Assembly: GCA_900312665.1 (NCBI GenBank)
Contig: ONZQ02000007.1
Coordinates: forward strand, 513,156-577,155
From: Cephalotrichum gorgonifer
Lineage: Eukaryota > Ascomycota > Sordariomycetes > Microascales > Microascaceae
Direction: 5' to 3'
Length of the DNA: 64,000 bases
Below the pieces are notes generated by a model. That model ran no database searches and was not told the DNA's origin. It was given only the letters and a program-made list of their open reading frames with translations. The translations under genes were made by a program, and so were the position numbers. The first letter of the stretch is position 1, and every line of letters begins with the position of its first letter. Of this stretch, positions 33,157 through 43,868 are shown one piece after another.

Positions 33157-34975
33157 GTGAACCAGACGGTCATCAACTTTGTTGAATTCAAAACCGTTGT
33201 GAAGGTGGAAATTATGCCGCAAGATCAAGGCACGAGCTCCTACACCCAAGACTTCCTGCTCCGTCTGGTTATGGGCATCGATGATGAGGCGGAAGGCATG
33301 CACCAGGCGCCGAAGAGGTCGGGCCAAATAGCAAAACGTCTAGACATCACTCCTAACCCCAGCCCATCGCCACATGATGATGTCTCTTTTCACGAAATAT
33401 TCGACTAGTGGATGGTAGACTATTTCTACTTCAGAGCCCACCCAGTAAAGCCTGGCCTGACTCTGTCTAACCTAACGTCTGTTGAAGGCCACTCGTCCGA
33501 GACGGTCGCAACTCGGGAGAACAGGATCGTGGGGATTCTCAAGGTTGATAGCCTGGGGCAGCAGCACTTGCTCCCCTCGGACATGGAACCCCTCAAGCAG
33601 GGTTTCTTCCCAGGAAATCCATACAGCGATACAATCAGGGAGTGGCTCATTTCGGACTTCAAAGCCCGGGGGGCCGAGTTGCGCCGGTGGTGGGAGGACC
33701 CTTCGAACAACAAACTTGCGTCAAAACTCCAGAAAAGGTACATGTCCGGCGACAGATCGCAAAGAGTGCAATGGGCCCCTTCCACTTGGGCCAGATCTAG
33801 CGAGGTGCTTTTCCGCTCGTTTGGGGCCCGAGACCGTGCCGTGGCGAACATATCGAAGTATCCAAGAAACACGACTTTGGTCAGAGAGGAAACGCCCACC
33901 AAAGAGTCTCAGCTTGGACCACGACCCACAGCCACGCCCGAAATCTCCTCGGATGCTAGCAATGGTATGCCAGGGTTTCCGTTCCCTGACAAGGTGGAAT
34001 TCAAGGACCTTATCGGCCTGGTAAGCAACGTCGGAAAGATGTCAACCTGGAATACTATGACTAACTCTAAGCAGGTCCATGTCCACTACGGGATCCGCAT
34101 GCTTTGGGACAAGAATAGGGACCGATTTCCCTTCCATTTCGAAGTCAAAATTCTTGTCATGGACTCCCCTGAGTTTGGGTCCAACGGCCTGCCAAGTGAC
34201 AGGGTGCTACCTCCGACATGGTCGGTTCAAACGGCCTATGTGCCCTTCCACTGCGACTCGCAGAGGTTTACAAACCACCTCGAAGGACTAGTCCTGAACC
34301 ATGGATCCCTCTGCAAGAAGTACGAGGCTGTTGCTGTGCATGCGCTCGTTTCCAACCTTGCCGCACTCACAAAGACACAACTCTAGCCAATCTATGGCAG
34401 AGCCAAGGATCTTCGCAAACGCGGCCTCCACAACGCATCAGGGTGGTTCTACTCGAATCTAAGGGGAGATGAGGACGATGCTGAGTTCTACCTGAAGAGG
34501 TATGTCAGCTATGCATCCTCGACGGATTTCGGGGATATCATGGCTATTGTCCAAGCAAGGAACACTCCAATCATGGCCCAGGTATGATTTTCTTCTCCCT
34601 CTGATTAATTTACCGTAAGAGCATACATACAAGCACCTTTTGGTCGCGCATTTTTCTGACTTGCAAATGCCCTAGGCCGACACACTATCCAGCTTGCGGT
34701 TTATCGCAAAGGTAGCTACAATCGACAACGTAGCGAGGGGGTTACGGTCCCCGACTCCATCAGACGTCCAAGACAGCGCTCCCCGAGATGTAGAGACTAG
34801 CACGGGGAATCTGGTGGCGAACGTCTCGACCGGCCTGTTAGCCCTCGACAATGGCCCGGGGAACGGGGAGTCCGCCTCCGAAGGCGGCGGTGCGGATGAG
34901 GACGTTAGGCATGAGCGAGAGGACTCGGTAATGACAGATGTCCCCGAAGTGACCGTCTGTGACAGCAGTAGCTAG
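33157..34975 (+). pseudogene. Unknown protein; continuous frame broken by two TAG codons
   Basis: I do not recognise this protein. One frame runs from at least 33157 (open upstream to about 33096) to 34581 and, after an intron at 34582-34675 (donor GTATGA, acceptor CCCTAG), on to a stop at 34975. Two in-frame TAGs interrupt it, at 33406-33408 and 34384-34386, yet both flanks read as normal protein (for example SFHEIFD before and WMVDYFYFRAHP after). Both TAGs could come from CAG by a C-to-T change. The second TAG could instead be the acceptor of a short in-phase intron with a weak donor (34330 or 34336); I find no such escape for the first. The 3' exon is acidic. It may be a pseudogene, a mis-modelled multi-exon gene, or a readthrough gene. 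Confidence 0.45.
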
Positions 34976-35543
34976 TCCGATGAGAAACAGGTTTTGGGGT
35001 GTAGCATAGCGAAGGCTTAGCTTGTATGAGGTGTTGTTTTTCTTCGTAAATTTAGCAGTCTAGGGGGAGTAGGAGTCAGGGCGATGGAGAGACGGACAAG
35101 ATGTATCAGCGATGTTCCTTTTAAGCCAGCGATCTCTTGAAACCATTACTAGAATTTTATTGTATATTTGACTTGAAGGTTTATGATATCACATCTTGAG
35201 CTGCGTTTTGCTCTGACGAGCTGTGTTGTAGTTATAGCTTGTGACTGACTCCTTCCTCAATTGATGACCACCAGTCCATTCCCACAATGGAAGTCTCGGA
35301 TACGGTAGGCTCATACCCAGAAAAACGACGGCAGCCATCATCAGAAGGGGCATTTGTATTCTCTTGTATAGCAAAAACCACCCGGGGACTAGACTACGCG
35401 ACATCAATCTTGATAACACGCACCTCCGAACACGGCCCCCTTCTGCAATCTATCTAAACCTCCACACGAACACACTCTCCGCTACTTCACCACCCCTTTT
35501 CCCTCCACACATTCTCAACATAATACTCGAAGGTCAGATTGGC
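34976..35543. other. Intergenic region, no gene seen
   Basis: AT-richer DNA without a supported frame; it flanks a possible small gene on the right. Confidence 0.5.
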
Positions 35544-35881
35544 CATGGGCCTCATTGACGATTGTCTGCACTTCTGCGGCATCAGACCTAAGAGAAAAGG
35601 CTGGGTCAATGCTGGTGGTGGGGTATATGCGCCGGCGCAGGTACGTCTGGCTGTTTGGCCCTTTTCTCTCTTTCCTTTTCTTTTTTTCTTTTCCTTTCTT
35701 GCTCTTTGGCGTGTTTCCCAGTATTCCGGTTTGGTTTTATTTTCTGTTCATGGCACATGACTGGCACTCCTAGTGTGGCTGGCTTCAATGGGAGGTAGTG
35801 TACTGGAGCTTGGATAGGAGCATTTCTTTACTAGCATGACGGACTCCTCCTCCAGCGACGGTACAATGGGGATACCTGAGG
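35544..35881 (+). CDS. Possible small two-exon protein (about 46 aa)
   Basis: An ATG at 35544 opens a 32-codon exon ending in a good donor (CAG/GTACGT at 35640). A pyrimidine tract and CTAG acceptor at 35836 would continue in phase for 14 codons to TGA at 35879-35881. The product would start MGLIDDCLHFCGIRPKRKGW, with two Cys and a basic patch. The MG start and nearby cysteines would suit acylation, but this is speculation. It could be only a leader ORF of the next gene. Confidence 0.3.
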
Positions 35882-35982
35882 TAGATAAAGATATCTCTGT
35901 TGTTCTTTCTCCTACATATTCTCCTTCCCACCCCACACCTTAATTCCCAGAACAACCACCATACGCCTAAAACATATCCACC

Positions 35983-37583
35983 ATGGAAGACTCCGCCATG
36001 GCACCACCTCAGTCCAACCTGAGCCGACCCCTTGGTATCAGTCCCACTAAGACCGGTAAACACGTCAGAATCGAGGACGATCCCGAGGACCAGATCCTCA
36101 TGGGACGATGCCCTCACGAATCTCCCGGATCGAGGGTCCAGACGCCCGGGGGGAATCAACACGGTTACCGTCTTGGAGACGAGGACCAGTGTGTCTACCA
36201 GTCAAAGGAGGATATGGACCATGTCTATTCGCAGGATAAGAGCCACCAGGTCCAGCAGACAGCCCAGTACCAGAAGCATGGGCAGAAGCTGGAGCAGAGC
36301 CACCAGAAGAGCGGCCAGCCTGAGACTCATGAGCAATCCTCAGCTCCCAGGGTAGGAGCGACCCCTCAGACACCTGGTGTGTACCTGCACACTTCCATCA
36401 ACCCCACCATGTCAGTCGGACTTGGATACGCCCACGGTTACCCAGTCCTTCCCACTCAGCCATCCGCCCCGGTCAATAATATCCTTCATCAGCCTTTCCT
36501 CCAGGATCTCAACCCTGGAGTAAACCCTTTCAACACAACCTATATCGGAGCTCGAAACATGACTTACTACCGCAACACGCACAGCCAGCAGGGCTCACGG
36601 TACGACCCTCTGGCTCTGCACTTCCAGCCACCCGTCCCGGACACGACCTACGGCCCCATGACCCATATCTACGTCCCGGGGCAAGACCCTCCCGGCCTCC
36701 ATGCCCCCGCGGATGGTCCCGTTCAGGTTCGTCACTTTACCTTCAATGTCCAGTCCCAGGGGCCCGTCGCCAAGCCCCCTACGCACGCCCTGATGGTGGT
36801 GCAGCCCGCGACTGTACAGGTCCCTCCCTGCTGTTCACCGGGATTTTGTGCCGAGCTCGCCGATCAATGCAAGCTGATTGCTTCGCGCGACCCCATGATG
36901 GGTGTATGCTACGAATTCGCCGGGGCAAAGTTCGCGAGTCGGGTACCTGCGCGAGGTTGGAAAGACCTGCCGTGCCCACTTCTATTGTTTCTTCTAAATC
37001 TTTGACTCGTAACCGCTGTTTCTGTTGCCGATAGTTAGACCTTTCCGTATCAACTTTCGTCGCTAATATTACTTCTTTCTAGGTTCCTCTCCAACCTCAG
37101 GCCGGTATCAGCGCGACCCCTACCTTGATGGTCCATCACCAGTTAACGATTCCCGCCGTGCACCTTCAGCACTCCGGTCCAGAAATACAGTACCCTGGGC
37201 AGTCGGCCATGATCGGCGGTCAGATTATGCCCGGCGCATACCCGTCCCAGCCGGCCCAAAACCCGATCATATGCGCTCCCGCCCCTGTTACCGCGGTCCC
37301 CGGCATTGGCTTGCCTATGGCCCCCTTCCCTACCGACACCACGGGTGCCAGCAAGACCATGACCGATATCCAAGCTCACCACCATGAGATCACCATGGCC
37401 AACCCGAATCTCGAGCCCGAGGACTTCCAGCCCGCTAGTACTTACCCGAGCAAGATGTACTACTGCCGCGAGCTCGATGGGAACTGGACCCTCCGTACGC
37501 GTTACGCGATTGACAAGATGGGTGAATGGAGATGGTACCAGACCCCCGAGGGCGCGTTTTACGCCGTTCGCCTCCCGAACTAA
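35983..37583 (+). CDS. Pro/Gln-rich hypothetical protein with conserved-looking C-terminal block
   Basis: Preferred exons are 35983-36903 and 37083-37583 (donor GTATGC, branch GCTAAT, acceptor TTCTAG), giving 473 aa. Other phase-0 donors in 36820-36945 are possible. The ATG sits in a good context (CCACCATGG). Most of the protein is low-complexity, rich in Pro, Gln, His, Gly and Ser, with no known domain. The last about 55 residues are different: SKMYYCRELDGNWTLRTRY, then EWRWYQTPEGAFYAVRLPN. I recall similar Cys-Arg-Glu-Leu-Asp-Gly endings in uncharacterised proteins of other filamentous ascomycetes, so this may be a real domain. Function unknown. Probably disordered apart from the C-terminus. 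Confidence 0.7.
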
Positions 37584-38352
37584 TGTGCAAAGCACTCGCC
37601 CGCCGTCGAGAGAGTAGAGACAAGACGCATGATGGATGATAGTTTGTTCTCCCCTACTTGTTACTAAGTTCGACGAACTCTTAACTGATTAGTTTTCAGC
37701 AGGGAGCACCAGGTCTAATTTCGAGAGACGTTCAGCCCGGATTTCACTACCGCTCGTTGTCTTCTTTTCTTTTCTTTTTTTGAGAATGGTTGCAAAGTGA
37801 GGGTCATCGGGAGGGGACTCAAAGTGGCGGAGATCTAAAGCGGGCGTCTTATACCTGAGAGTGTGGATAGGCTATAATGACCGCTGTCACTTTGCCACGA
37901 CTTTCCCTCCAAGTGGCAAGTTTATTCGTTTCGCATAAGTAGTCATTTTAACTGAATGAGAAAGTCGCATGAAACATCGTCCGGATCCCGTCCTCTTCGC
38001 CGGTTGCCGAGGTCAAACAAGCATCCGCAACCTACTCCGTACAAATAACCCCGGTACAGTGAACAATTGTCGGGCTATTGTTATAAATCCCCGCTATACC
38101 GCATATATGCCAGTATCGAAATTGCCGCAATGTGCCGGGTATTGCTCCGTCATTGGCTGTAGTATGACGTGAGATACTCAAAAGCACGCTCCATCTCATG
38201 GTCCTTCTGAATAAGATATATTGCAACTTCGTCCCAGACCATTTAAACTCAAAGACCGCCTCAAAATCACAGGTAGCGCGCTGCGCTACACTTATCACCC
38301 GAGCGAACCCGGCCCCGCCCTGAAAAAAAAAAGGAAAACTAAAAAAGGAAAG
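37584..38352. other. Intergenic region, no gene seen
   Basis: This is between the Pro/Gln-rich gene and dephospho-CoA kinase. It holds a copy of TACTCCGTA at about 38034-38042. No other feature was recognised. Confidence 0.5.
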
Positions 38353-39177
38353 ATGCTCTTCATTGGTCTCACGGGGTCCATAGCGACCGGCAAATCTACC
38401 GTCTCATCGATCCTCTCCGCGCCGCCCTACTCACTCCCCGTCATTGACGCCGATGTCTTGGCTCGCAAGGTAGTCGAACCGGGGACTAAGGGTTATGCTG
38501 CCATAGTGAAGTATTTCCTCCCCACTACGCCGGATCTGCTGGTGCCGGCGTCGGAGGACATGCCGGAGGACGGGCCGGAGGGGAAGGGAAGGCCCCTAGA
38601 TAGGGCGGCGCTGGGGAGGCGGATATTCGGGGCCAGTGAGGAGAGGGTGAGGGACAGGGGGGTTCTGAACGGGATCGTGCACCCGGCTGTGAGGGGGGAG
38701 ATGTACAGGGCCATCCTGGCGAGTTACCTAAAGGGCCACTGGGCCGTCGTGCTCGACGTGCCGCTACTCTTCGAGGCGGGGATGGACAGGATCTGCGGGG
38801 TCGTGATGGTCGTCGGCGTCTCTGATCCAGAGATCCAGATGAAGAGACTCATGGAACGGGACAAGCATCTGAGCAAGGAGGACGCCGAGAACCGGGTGAA
38901 GAGCCAGGGGGACGTACGGGTCAAGCTGAAGAGGTGCGCCGCGAGGGGTCCGGGGAACGGCATCGTGGTCCTCAATGACGGGAACAAGGACGAGCTGAGG
39001 GAGCGGATCGCGAGCGCCGTGGGGGAGCTCGAGGGGGCGAATCCGAGGTGGTGGGCGTGGGTGCTGCTCGCCTGTCCGCCGCTCGCGCTGGTGTGCGGTG
39101 CGTGGCGGTACTGGCAGAATGGGAAGATCAACGAGAGGTGGCGGGCGCAGGAGAAGGACGCGCTTGCGAAGCTGTGA
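38353..39177 (+). CDS. CAB5: Dephospho-CoA kinase (CoaE/Cab5)
   Basis: A single exon encodes 274 aa. The P-loop GLTGSIATGKST is at residues 5-16, followed by VIDADVLARKVVEPGTKGY (CoaE substrate-binding DAD motif). LDRAALGRRIF, LNGIVHP and VLDVPLLFEAGMD are all typical of the family, and the LID-like region is MERDKHLSKEDAENRVKSQ. It catalyses the last step of coenzyme A synthesis. Two fungal features are visible: a Pro/Glu-rich insert between YFLPTTPD and LDRAALG, and a C-terminal hydrophobic segment (WWAWVLLACPPLALVCGAW) followed by a basic tail, likely a membrane anchor. The ATG at 38353 starts right at the P-loop strand, as usual. Confidence 0.94.
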   Translation: MLFIGLTGSIATGKSTVSSILSAPPYSLPVIDADVLARKVVEPGTKGYAAIVKYFLPTTPDLLVPASEDMPEDGPEGKGRPLDRAALGRRIFGASEERVRDRGVLNGIVHPAVRGEMYRAILASYLKGHWAVVLDVPLLFEAGMDRICGVVMVVGVSDPEIQMKRLMERDKHLSKEDAENRVKSQGDVRVKLKRCAARGPGNGIVVLNDGNKDELRERIASAVGELEGANPRWWAWVLLACPPLALVCGAWRYWQNGKINERWRAQEKDALAKL

Positions 39178-39191
39178 TTTTTAATCACCCT

Positions 39192-39227
<36 letters not shown>

Positions 39228-39949
39228 TTTTTTTCTTTTCTTGTTACGGCAGGAGCGGCCTTGTACTAGTTTTCTACTCTTGTGTCTATGTATGTATGTG
39301 CAGGCGGCCTCCTCTTGAGCGCATAGTGCTTTCTGGGATGGAGGTAATATTTTCTTCTGTTTGGCGGCTATTATTCCGATCATTCTACGAGCAATACGCT
39401 GTCCTTCTTCAGGTCCATCAAACATGGTATTCGAATTTATTCATGGGAATCAGGATTTGTTCCCTGCGTCTCTTCCCATCTCGGCTGGGTCTTACTTTGG
39501 TAGGTGGTGCCTGTTGGAGCACCTTCCTCTTCATCTTCATTTTTCACCCAACAGGCGTTCCTTCCAGTTTTTGCCGTCTTATTTACGGAAGGTGCTCTGG
39601 AGACGGTCTGTCCTCCTATCCTATTGACATCTACCTAGGCATGAATCACTTTAATCCTCGTTATGAACTTGAACTGGACCTGGTCGATCAAGTCAGAATT
39701 CGGAGCGCGTTTATGGAAGGGCCAGTCATGAATGCCCATCCATCATCATAAACACACGAACTCACTTATATCCTCTCTACGGCCGAGTCATTGACATTTA
39801 TGCCTGTCCAATTGATCTCCTCTCCTTCTACTCTTCATGGTTCCTCCTTCCTCGCCTGACGTTCCCCCCCAATCGTAACACTCTCACGCCATCTTCCTCT
39901 TCCTCCCCCTCTTCAACAAATACACGAGCCCCCGATATTGACATACGCC
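39178..39949. other. Intergenic region with CT microsatellite
   Basis: The 3' flank of CAB5 contains a CT dinucleotide run. A plus-strand frame at 39296-39751 has no domain and poor codon bias and is not called. Pyrimidine-rich DNA precedes the next start. Confidence 0.5.
39196..39222 (+). repeat. (CT)n microsatellite
   Basis: About 13 CT units lie just after the CAB5 stop codon, probably in its 3' UTR. Confidence 0.9.
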
Positions 39950-41971
39950 ATGGTCAGAAAAGCTGCCAGTGAAGGCCCCTCGCTCTTCTGCGAGTGGGCC
40001 GTCGGGACAACTGTCAATTCCGCCATGCGGAAGCTCCGACAAGAGCGACTCGAGAAGGAGCGCGAAGACGCACGCCGCAAGCGGGATGTCATCAAAGTCG
40101 AGGTGATGACGGATGACGAGTCCGAGACGGAGTCCGTGAGGGTTACGTATCCACGGGGTGGAAAGGACGGCACCACCAAAGGTGCTGGGAAGGCATCGAC
40201 TGGGGCTAAGCAGGTTCGATTCGAGCGTCGGCCGCTAAAGCCAGCGCTGAAGAAGAAAGGGAGGAGGAGGAGGGGCGAAGGGTCAAGTGGGTCGGATACT
40301 CTCGTCTCAGGATCGGAGTTGGGAACGGATAGTAGGTCTGTAGATACCAGCCAACCCTCGGGTAGCGAGGGGTACACGAATGACTCGACCTCCTCTAGGC
40401 GGAGCAAGACTCGCAGATCTCGACAATCAAAGAGTACAAGCTCAGAGGACACAGATGCCGTTTACGATAGCGATTGTTCCGATTGCGAGAAGGATATCGC
40501 GAGCAAGAGGGAGAAGGCGCGAAAGCTCAGAGACAAATATTCCAACGACACTGAATCCAGCACCGAGTCAGAGAAGGCGGACCGGGAAAAGAAACATATG
40601 AAGCGCAAGCATTCCAAAAAGAAGCACTCCAGCCGACGTTCCGGTTCTGGCTCGCCCAAGAAAAACCAACTCGTCTTCGATTCTGACTCGGAAGTGGAGA
40701 GCGAGGAGAAATTACCTCGAAGCAAAAAGCGTGGCCACAAGAACAAGGTTGAAGTCACTTCGCCAAAGATCAAGGTTTCTAGTTCGACTGGGGACAGAGT
40801 GGACCAGAAGGTGTATCCCGAGGCTATGCCTGGCCCTCACATCCGGAGACCCAATCTCATCAGACCCATTCGCGCTGAGGTCATGCAGGTAGAACACGCC
40901 GTCGAAGGGCCTGAGGATCCCCGGCCGAACGCCTTCATCGATGAACGCAATAATATCGTGCGGGTCTACCACGGGCCAGCATACGGTAACCCCCTTGGGA
41001 AACTCTACCCTCGTCGGGATCCCTCGCTGCGGCCTCTCCCCGTTGGAGTACCCCATCCTCTTGAGAACCCGTACTACCACGGCTTCAGAAGTAACCAGGA
41101 ACAGCTCCCAACGGGCCACATGCCGACCACCCTGGCGGTTCCCTACCCATCGGTCCCGGCCGCCGTTCCGCCGCCTCTGGGTCCGGTCCCAGGGCCAGAG
41201 CCTTATGGGTCTGCGGAGCAGCCCAAATATACAGCTGGCCTCTGGGGCCTTGGCCAGAATGGGCACACAATCGGTACGAAGGAGACGGCCAAGTCGTGGT
41301 CGAACAACGTTGGACCCCAACCTAGCGCAAGCCTTAGGGAGGCTAACCGTACCTCGCGGTGGGAGTTCTCAAAGGGGGGCTCAAGGAAATTTTCTGGTGG
41401 GAGTCAGAAGGGCCGCGAGGACGGGAGCGGCTGGGGCAACGACAATCCCAATACAGGCGGCTGGGACAATTCCGGAAATGCAGACAGGAACGCCGGAGGA
41501 AACGGTAATAGTTGGAAGAACGCCCACGCCGGTAAGACCAACGGTGGCTGGAGCCCCCCCAACAATCAAGACGGTGCTGGTTCCACCTGGGGTGACGGGA
41601 ACGAAAATACTTGGAATGCTGCGAACAATGAGAACATTACCCAGTGGGACTCCAATAGTCAGAAAAATGGCAACGGCAGCAACGATTTCTGGGGTACTGC
41701 TGCCACCACCAACAACGACGACGATTGGGGCACGGGTGCCAATGACAACGCCTCCAACAAGAGCGCTTCCAACAACGTGGGCTTCTCCGCGCCTCCTAAC
41801 TCGGGTAGCCCCCCCCGCAATGACCAGGATAACAACGTTTACGGGGGGGCGCGGGAGAACTACATGCCTGGCTCGTGGAATGATAGCCCCGCCGCGGGAG
41901 GGGATGTGCGCACGCCTGACTGGCGCGATCCAACGGCTGCGCAGAGTACGAAGCCACAGGGTGGATGGTGA
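39950..41971 (+). CDS. Low-complexity protein with charged N-half and Trp/Gly/Asn-rich (GW) C-terminus
   Basis: A single exon encodes 673 aa from the ATG at 39950. Three parts are visible. The first about 280 residues are Lys/Arg/Ser/Glu-rich with acidic and basic clusters. A middle block (NNIVRVYHGPAYGNPLGKLYPRRDPSLRPLPVGVPHP...) looks folded or conserved, and I recall similar blocks in uncharacterised fungal proteins. The last about 200 residues are Gly/Asn/Asp-rich with about 13 tryptophans, mostly in GW or WG context (SGWGN, GGWDN, GGWSP, STWGD, DFWGT, DDWGT, ending in GGW). GW/WG repeats are used by Argonaute-binding proteins such as GW182; that role is only a possibility here. No known enzymatic domain. 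Confidence 0.78.
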   Translation: MVRKAASEGPSLFCEWAVGTTVNSAMRKLRQERLEKEREDARRKRDVIKVEVMTDDESETESVRVTYPRGGKDGTTKGAGKASTGAKQVRFERRPLKPALKKKGRRRRGEGSSGSDTLVSGSELGTDSRSVDTSQPSGSEGYTNDSTSSRRSKTRRSRQSKSTSSEDTDAVYDSDCSDCEKDIASKREKARKLRDKYSNDTESSTESEKADREKKHMKRKHSKKKHSSRRSGSGSPKKNQLVFDSDSEVESEEKLPRSKKRGHKNKVEVTSPKIKVSSSTGDRVDQKVYPEAMPGPHIRRPNLIRPIRAEVMQVEHAVEGPEDPRPNAFIDERNNIVRVYHGPAYGNPLGKLYPRRDPSLRPLPVGVPHPLENPYYHGFRSNQEQLPTGHMPTTLAVPYPSVPAAVPPPLGPVPGPEPYGSAEQPKYTAGLWGLGQNGHTIGTKETAKSWSNNVGPQPSASLREANRTSRWEFSKGGSRKFSGGSQKGREDGSGWGNDNPNTGGWDNSGNADRNAGGNGNSWKNAHAGKTNGGWSPPNNQDGAGSTWGDGNENTWNAANNENITQWDSNSQKNGNGSNDFWGTAATTNNDDDWGTGANDNASNKSASNNVGFSAPPNSGSPPRNDQDNNVYGGARENYMPGSWNDSPAAGGDVRTPDWRDPTAAQSTKPQGGW

Positions 41972-42235
41972 TGTTGGGAGGGTCCAAAAGCTAAGGGGAG
42001 GCCAAACGAGGCTCGTGAACTGGTTTTCATTCCGGCGTTGGGAGGTTGTTTTCCTGCTGTTCACAACCTTTCAATAGTTGAGTGGCGGACGGCGAGAGGC
42101 GGCAATAGGAGAAGTGTCCGACTGCCTCGTGGCGTCATCGTTACTTTGTGTGCTACCGAATAGACTAGGGCCGGAGAGAGCTCGTGCGAGCCAAAGACAG
42201 GACGTCCGCACAAAGGGGCTCCCGGCTAAGTAGCG

Positions 42236-43359
42236 CTATGCAGATCCATCGCGTTGGTCATCGTCGTCTCCCATGATGCCAACTATGATACGTTGCTCGA
42301 CCTCTTCGTTGAAACGGACGCCATTCCCCTCACTTGTTGAATAGGGTATATCGGCAGCGACGCCATCATCCTCTCGGCTGATCTGCCGAGAGCAGACAGG
42401 GACTTGGTATCTACCAGTCCTTGAGTTGATAAACCGGGTTCTCCCTACCCCTTTGTCCTTCTTCTGTATATGGGGGACGGTGGCCACACGTAACCCGCCC
42501 AGGATCTCCTGGGCCAGGCTTCGCCTCTTGAGAATGGATTTTTTATTAGTAAAGGTGCTGTTCGGTGGCTCACCACGGCGCTGATCCATGCCGCTGGGGG
42601 CGCCAGTAGTGCCGCCGCCGCCCGTTTGCAGAGGCCCATAGAGCCAAGTCACGTCGCAATCTTTCCACCTGAGGAGAGCAGAATTAGTACAGGGGTGTCA
42701 GTATCGGCAAAGGAACACACCAACCCTGCATACCAATTAATTCTCTCGGGGTGCACAGTTGCTAGCTTCTTCTTCGCCTTCATCCAGATTCTCCATAAAG
42801 CATTTTCTAACCGCCTACCGGTTTTGTCTTCCTGTCGTTCGGATAAAATGTATTTCCATGATGACCAAATCTCCTCCTCTTTCCAATCGTGCGAGAGATA
42901 GTCGACGTTCCGAGTCGGCTGTAGCGTGATCGTGGCATCGTCCGCTGCGACGAGAACATACCCCGCTGTTCCGGGGGGCGAGATACGGGCGGCTGTGGGG
43001 TAGCAGTCGGAAGGTTTAGAGACTGTATCGACTGGGCTGGGACATGCTCTAGGACGCGGATCTTGGGCTGCATTACGTCGACAGATCGACCCGCGGTTGG
43101 GGACGGATCGTGGCTTCAGTGGTCCGTTAGTGCTGTTTGATCTTCGGCTGTCCGTGGCCTTGGTCTTTCTGAGGCCTGTGTCTGGTGGGGCGGTGGACCC
43201 GACGGGTATGCCCGGTGGGGCGGGCGGGGGAATAACAGGTGGAGCCGGCGCAGGCCGCGGGCGGGCTACGCCCACCGTGGGACCGAACAGAGGGACGGTC
43301 GTGCCCACCAATCGAGGATATGAAATTAGAGGCAAGTGTTGTAACTCTGATAGAGCCAT
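42236..43359 (-). CDS. Protein with N-terminal GATA-like (DUF1752) domain
   Basis: Exons are 43359-42725 and 42659-42236, giving 352 aa. The intron donor GTTGGT is unusual, but phase and homology support it: the join gives NWYAG-WKDCDVTWLYGPLQTG. The conserved block VDYLSHDWKEEEIWSSWKYIL...RLENALWRIWMKAKKKL...WLYGPLQ is the motif annotated in fungi as nitrogen regulatory protein AreA GATA-like domain (DUF1752, PF08550, from memory). Despite the name, no GATA zinc finger is present. A Pro/Ala-rich N-terminal region precedes it, and KKSILKRRSLAQEIL plus an acidic tail follow. Known homologues include regulators of glucose-repression phosphatase targeting; exact function here is unknown. It is convergent with the GW-rich gene (264 bp apart). 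Confidence 0.8.
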
Positions 43360-43868
43360 GGACCGCGGTGTGATGCTGCTGCTCTACGTGGCTCTTTAGT
43401 CACGACGAGTCGACTTGGGCTCAGATCTCGATCGGCGTAGGTGTAAGCGCGGTAAGTTGAGGAGCGCGGAACCAGCTCAAATGCGGTTGAAGCGGATTTT
43501 ATATAGTTTGGAGAACTAGAGATATCCTTATTTTCCGTTCGCTTTTAGAGGATACTCCTTATAGATACTTGGTGAAAGAGCGTGACGTTTGGCCAAAGGT
43601 TTACATATTGGCAAATCACTTCCGCGCTGGTACGTCGGGACCTAGCCCAGGTCTGAGACACTACATGAGCTACGTCCGCGGCCGTTAGGAAGAACACGTT
43701 CCACCTTGTGTCTCAACGCGACGCGCAGTTAAAGTCTAAGACAACGCAAGCCAAGTCATACAAGATGATGATTTGCATGCAATGCCGTTCCCTATATTAT
43801 TTGCACTGGCATCCGGGTGCAGGTACTCAGGTCTACCGCGCTTTAAGTCCGAAATTCGCGCCCACTCG
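43360..43868. other. Intergenic region, no gene seen
   Basis: Upstream of the DUF1752 gene and downstream of a BTB-type fragment. No coding potential was seen. Confidence 0.5.

Noticed and set aside
39296..39751. 151-aa plus-strand frame after CAB5
   Set aside because: No domain, unusual amino-acid composition and T-rich DNA typical of 3' UTR/intergenic sequence.
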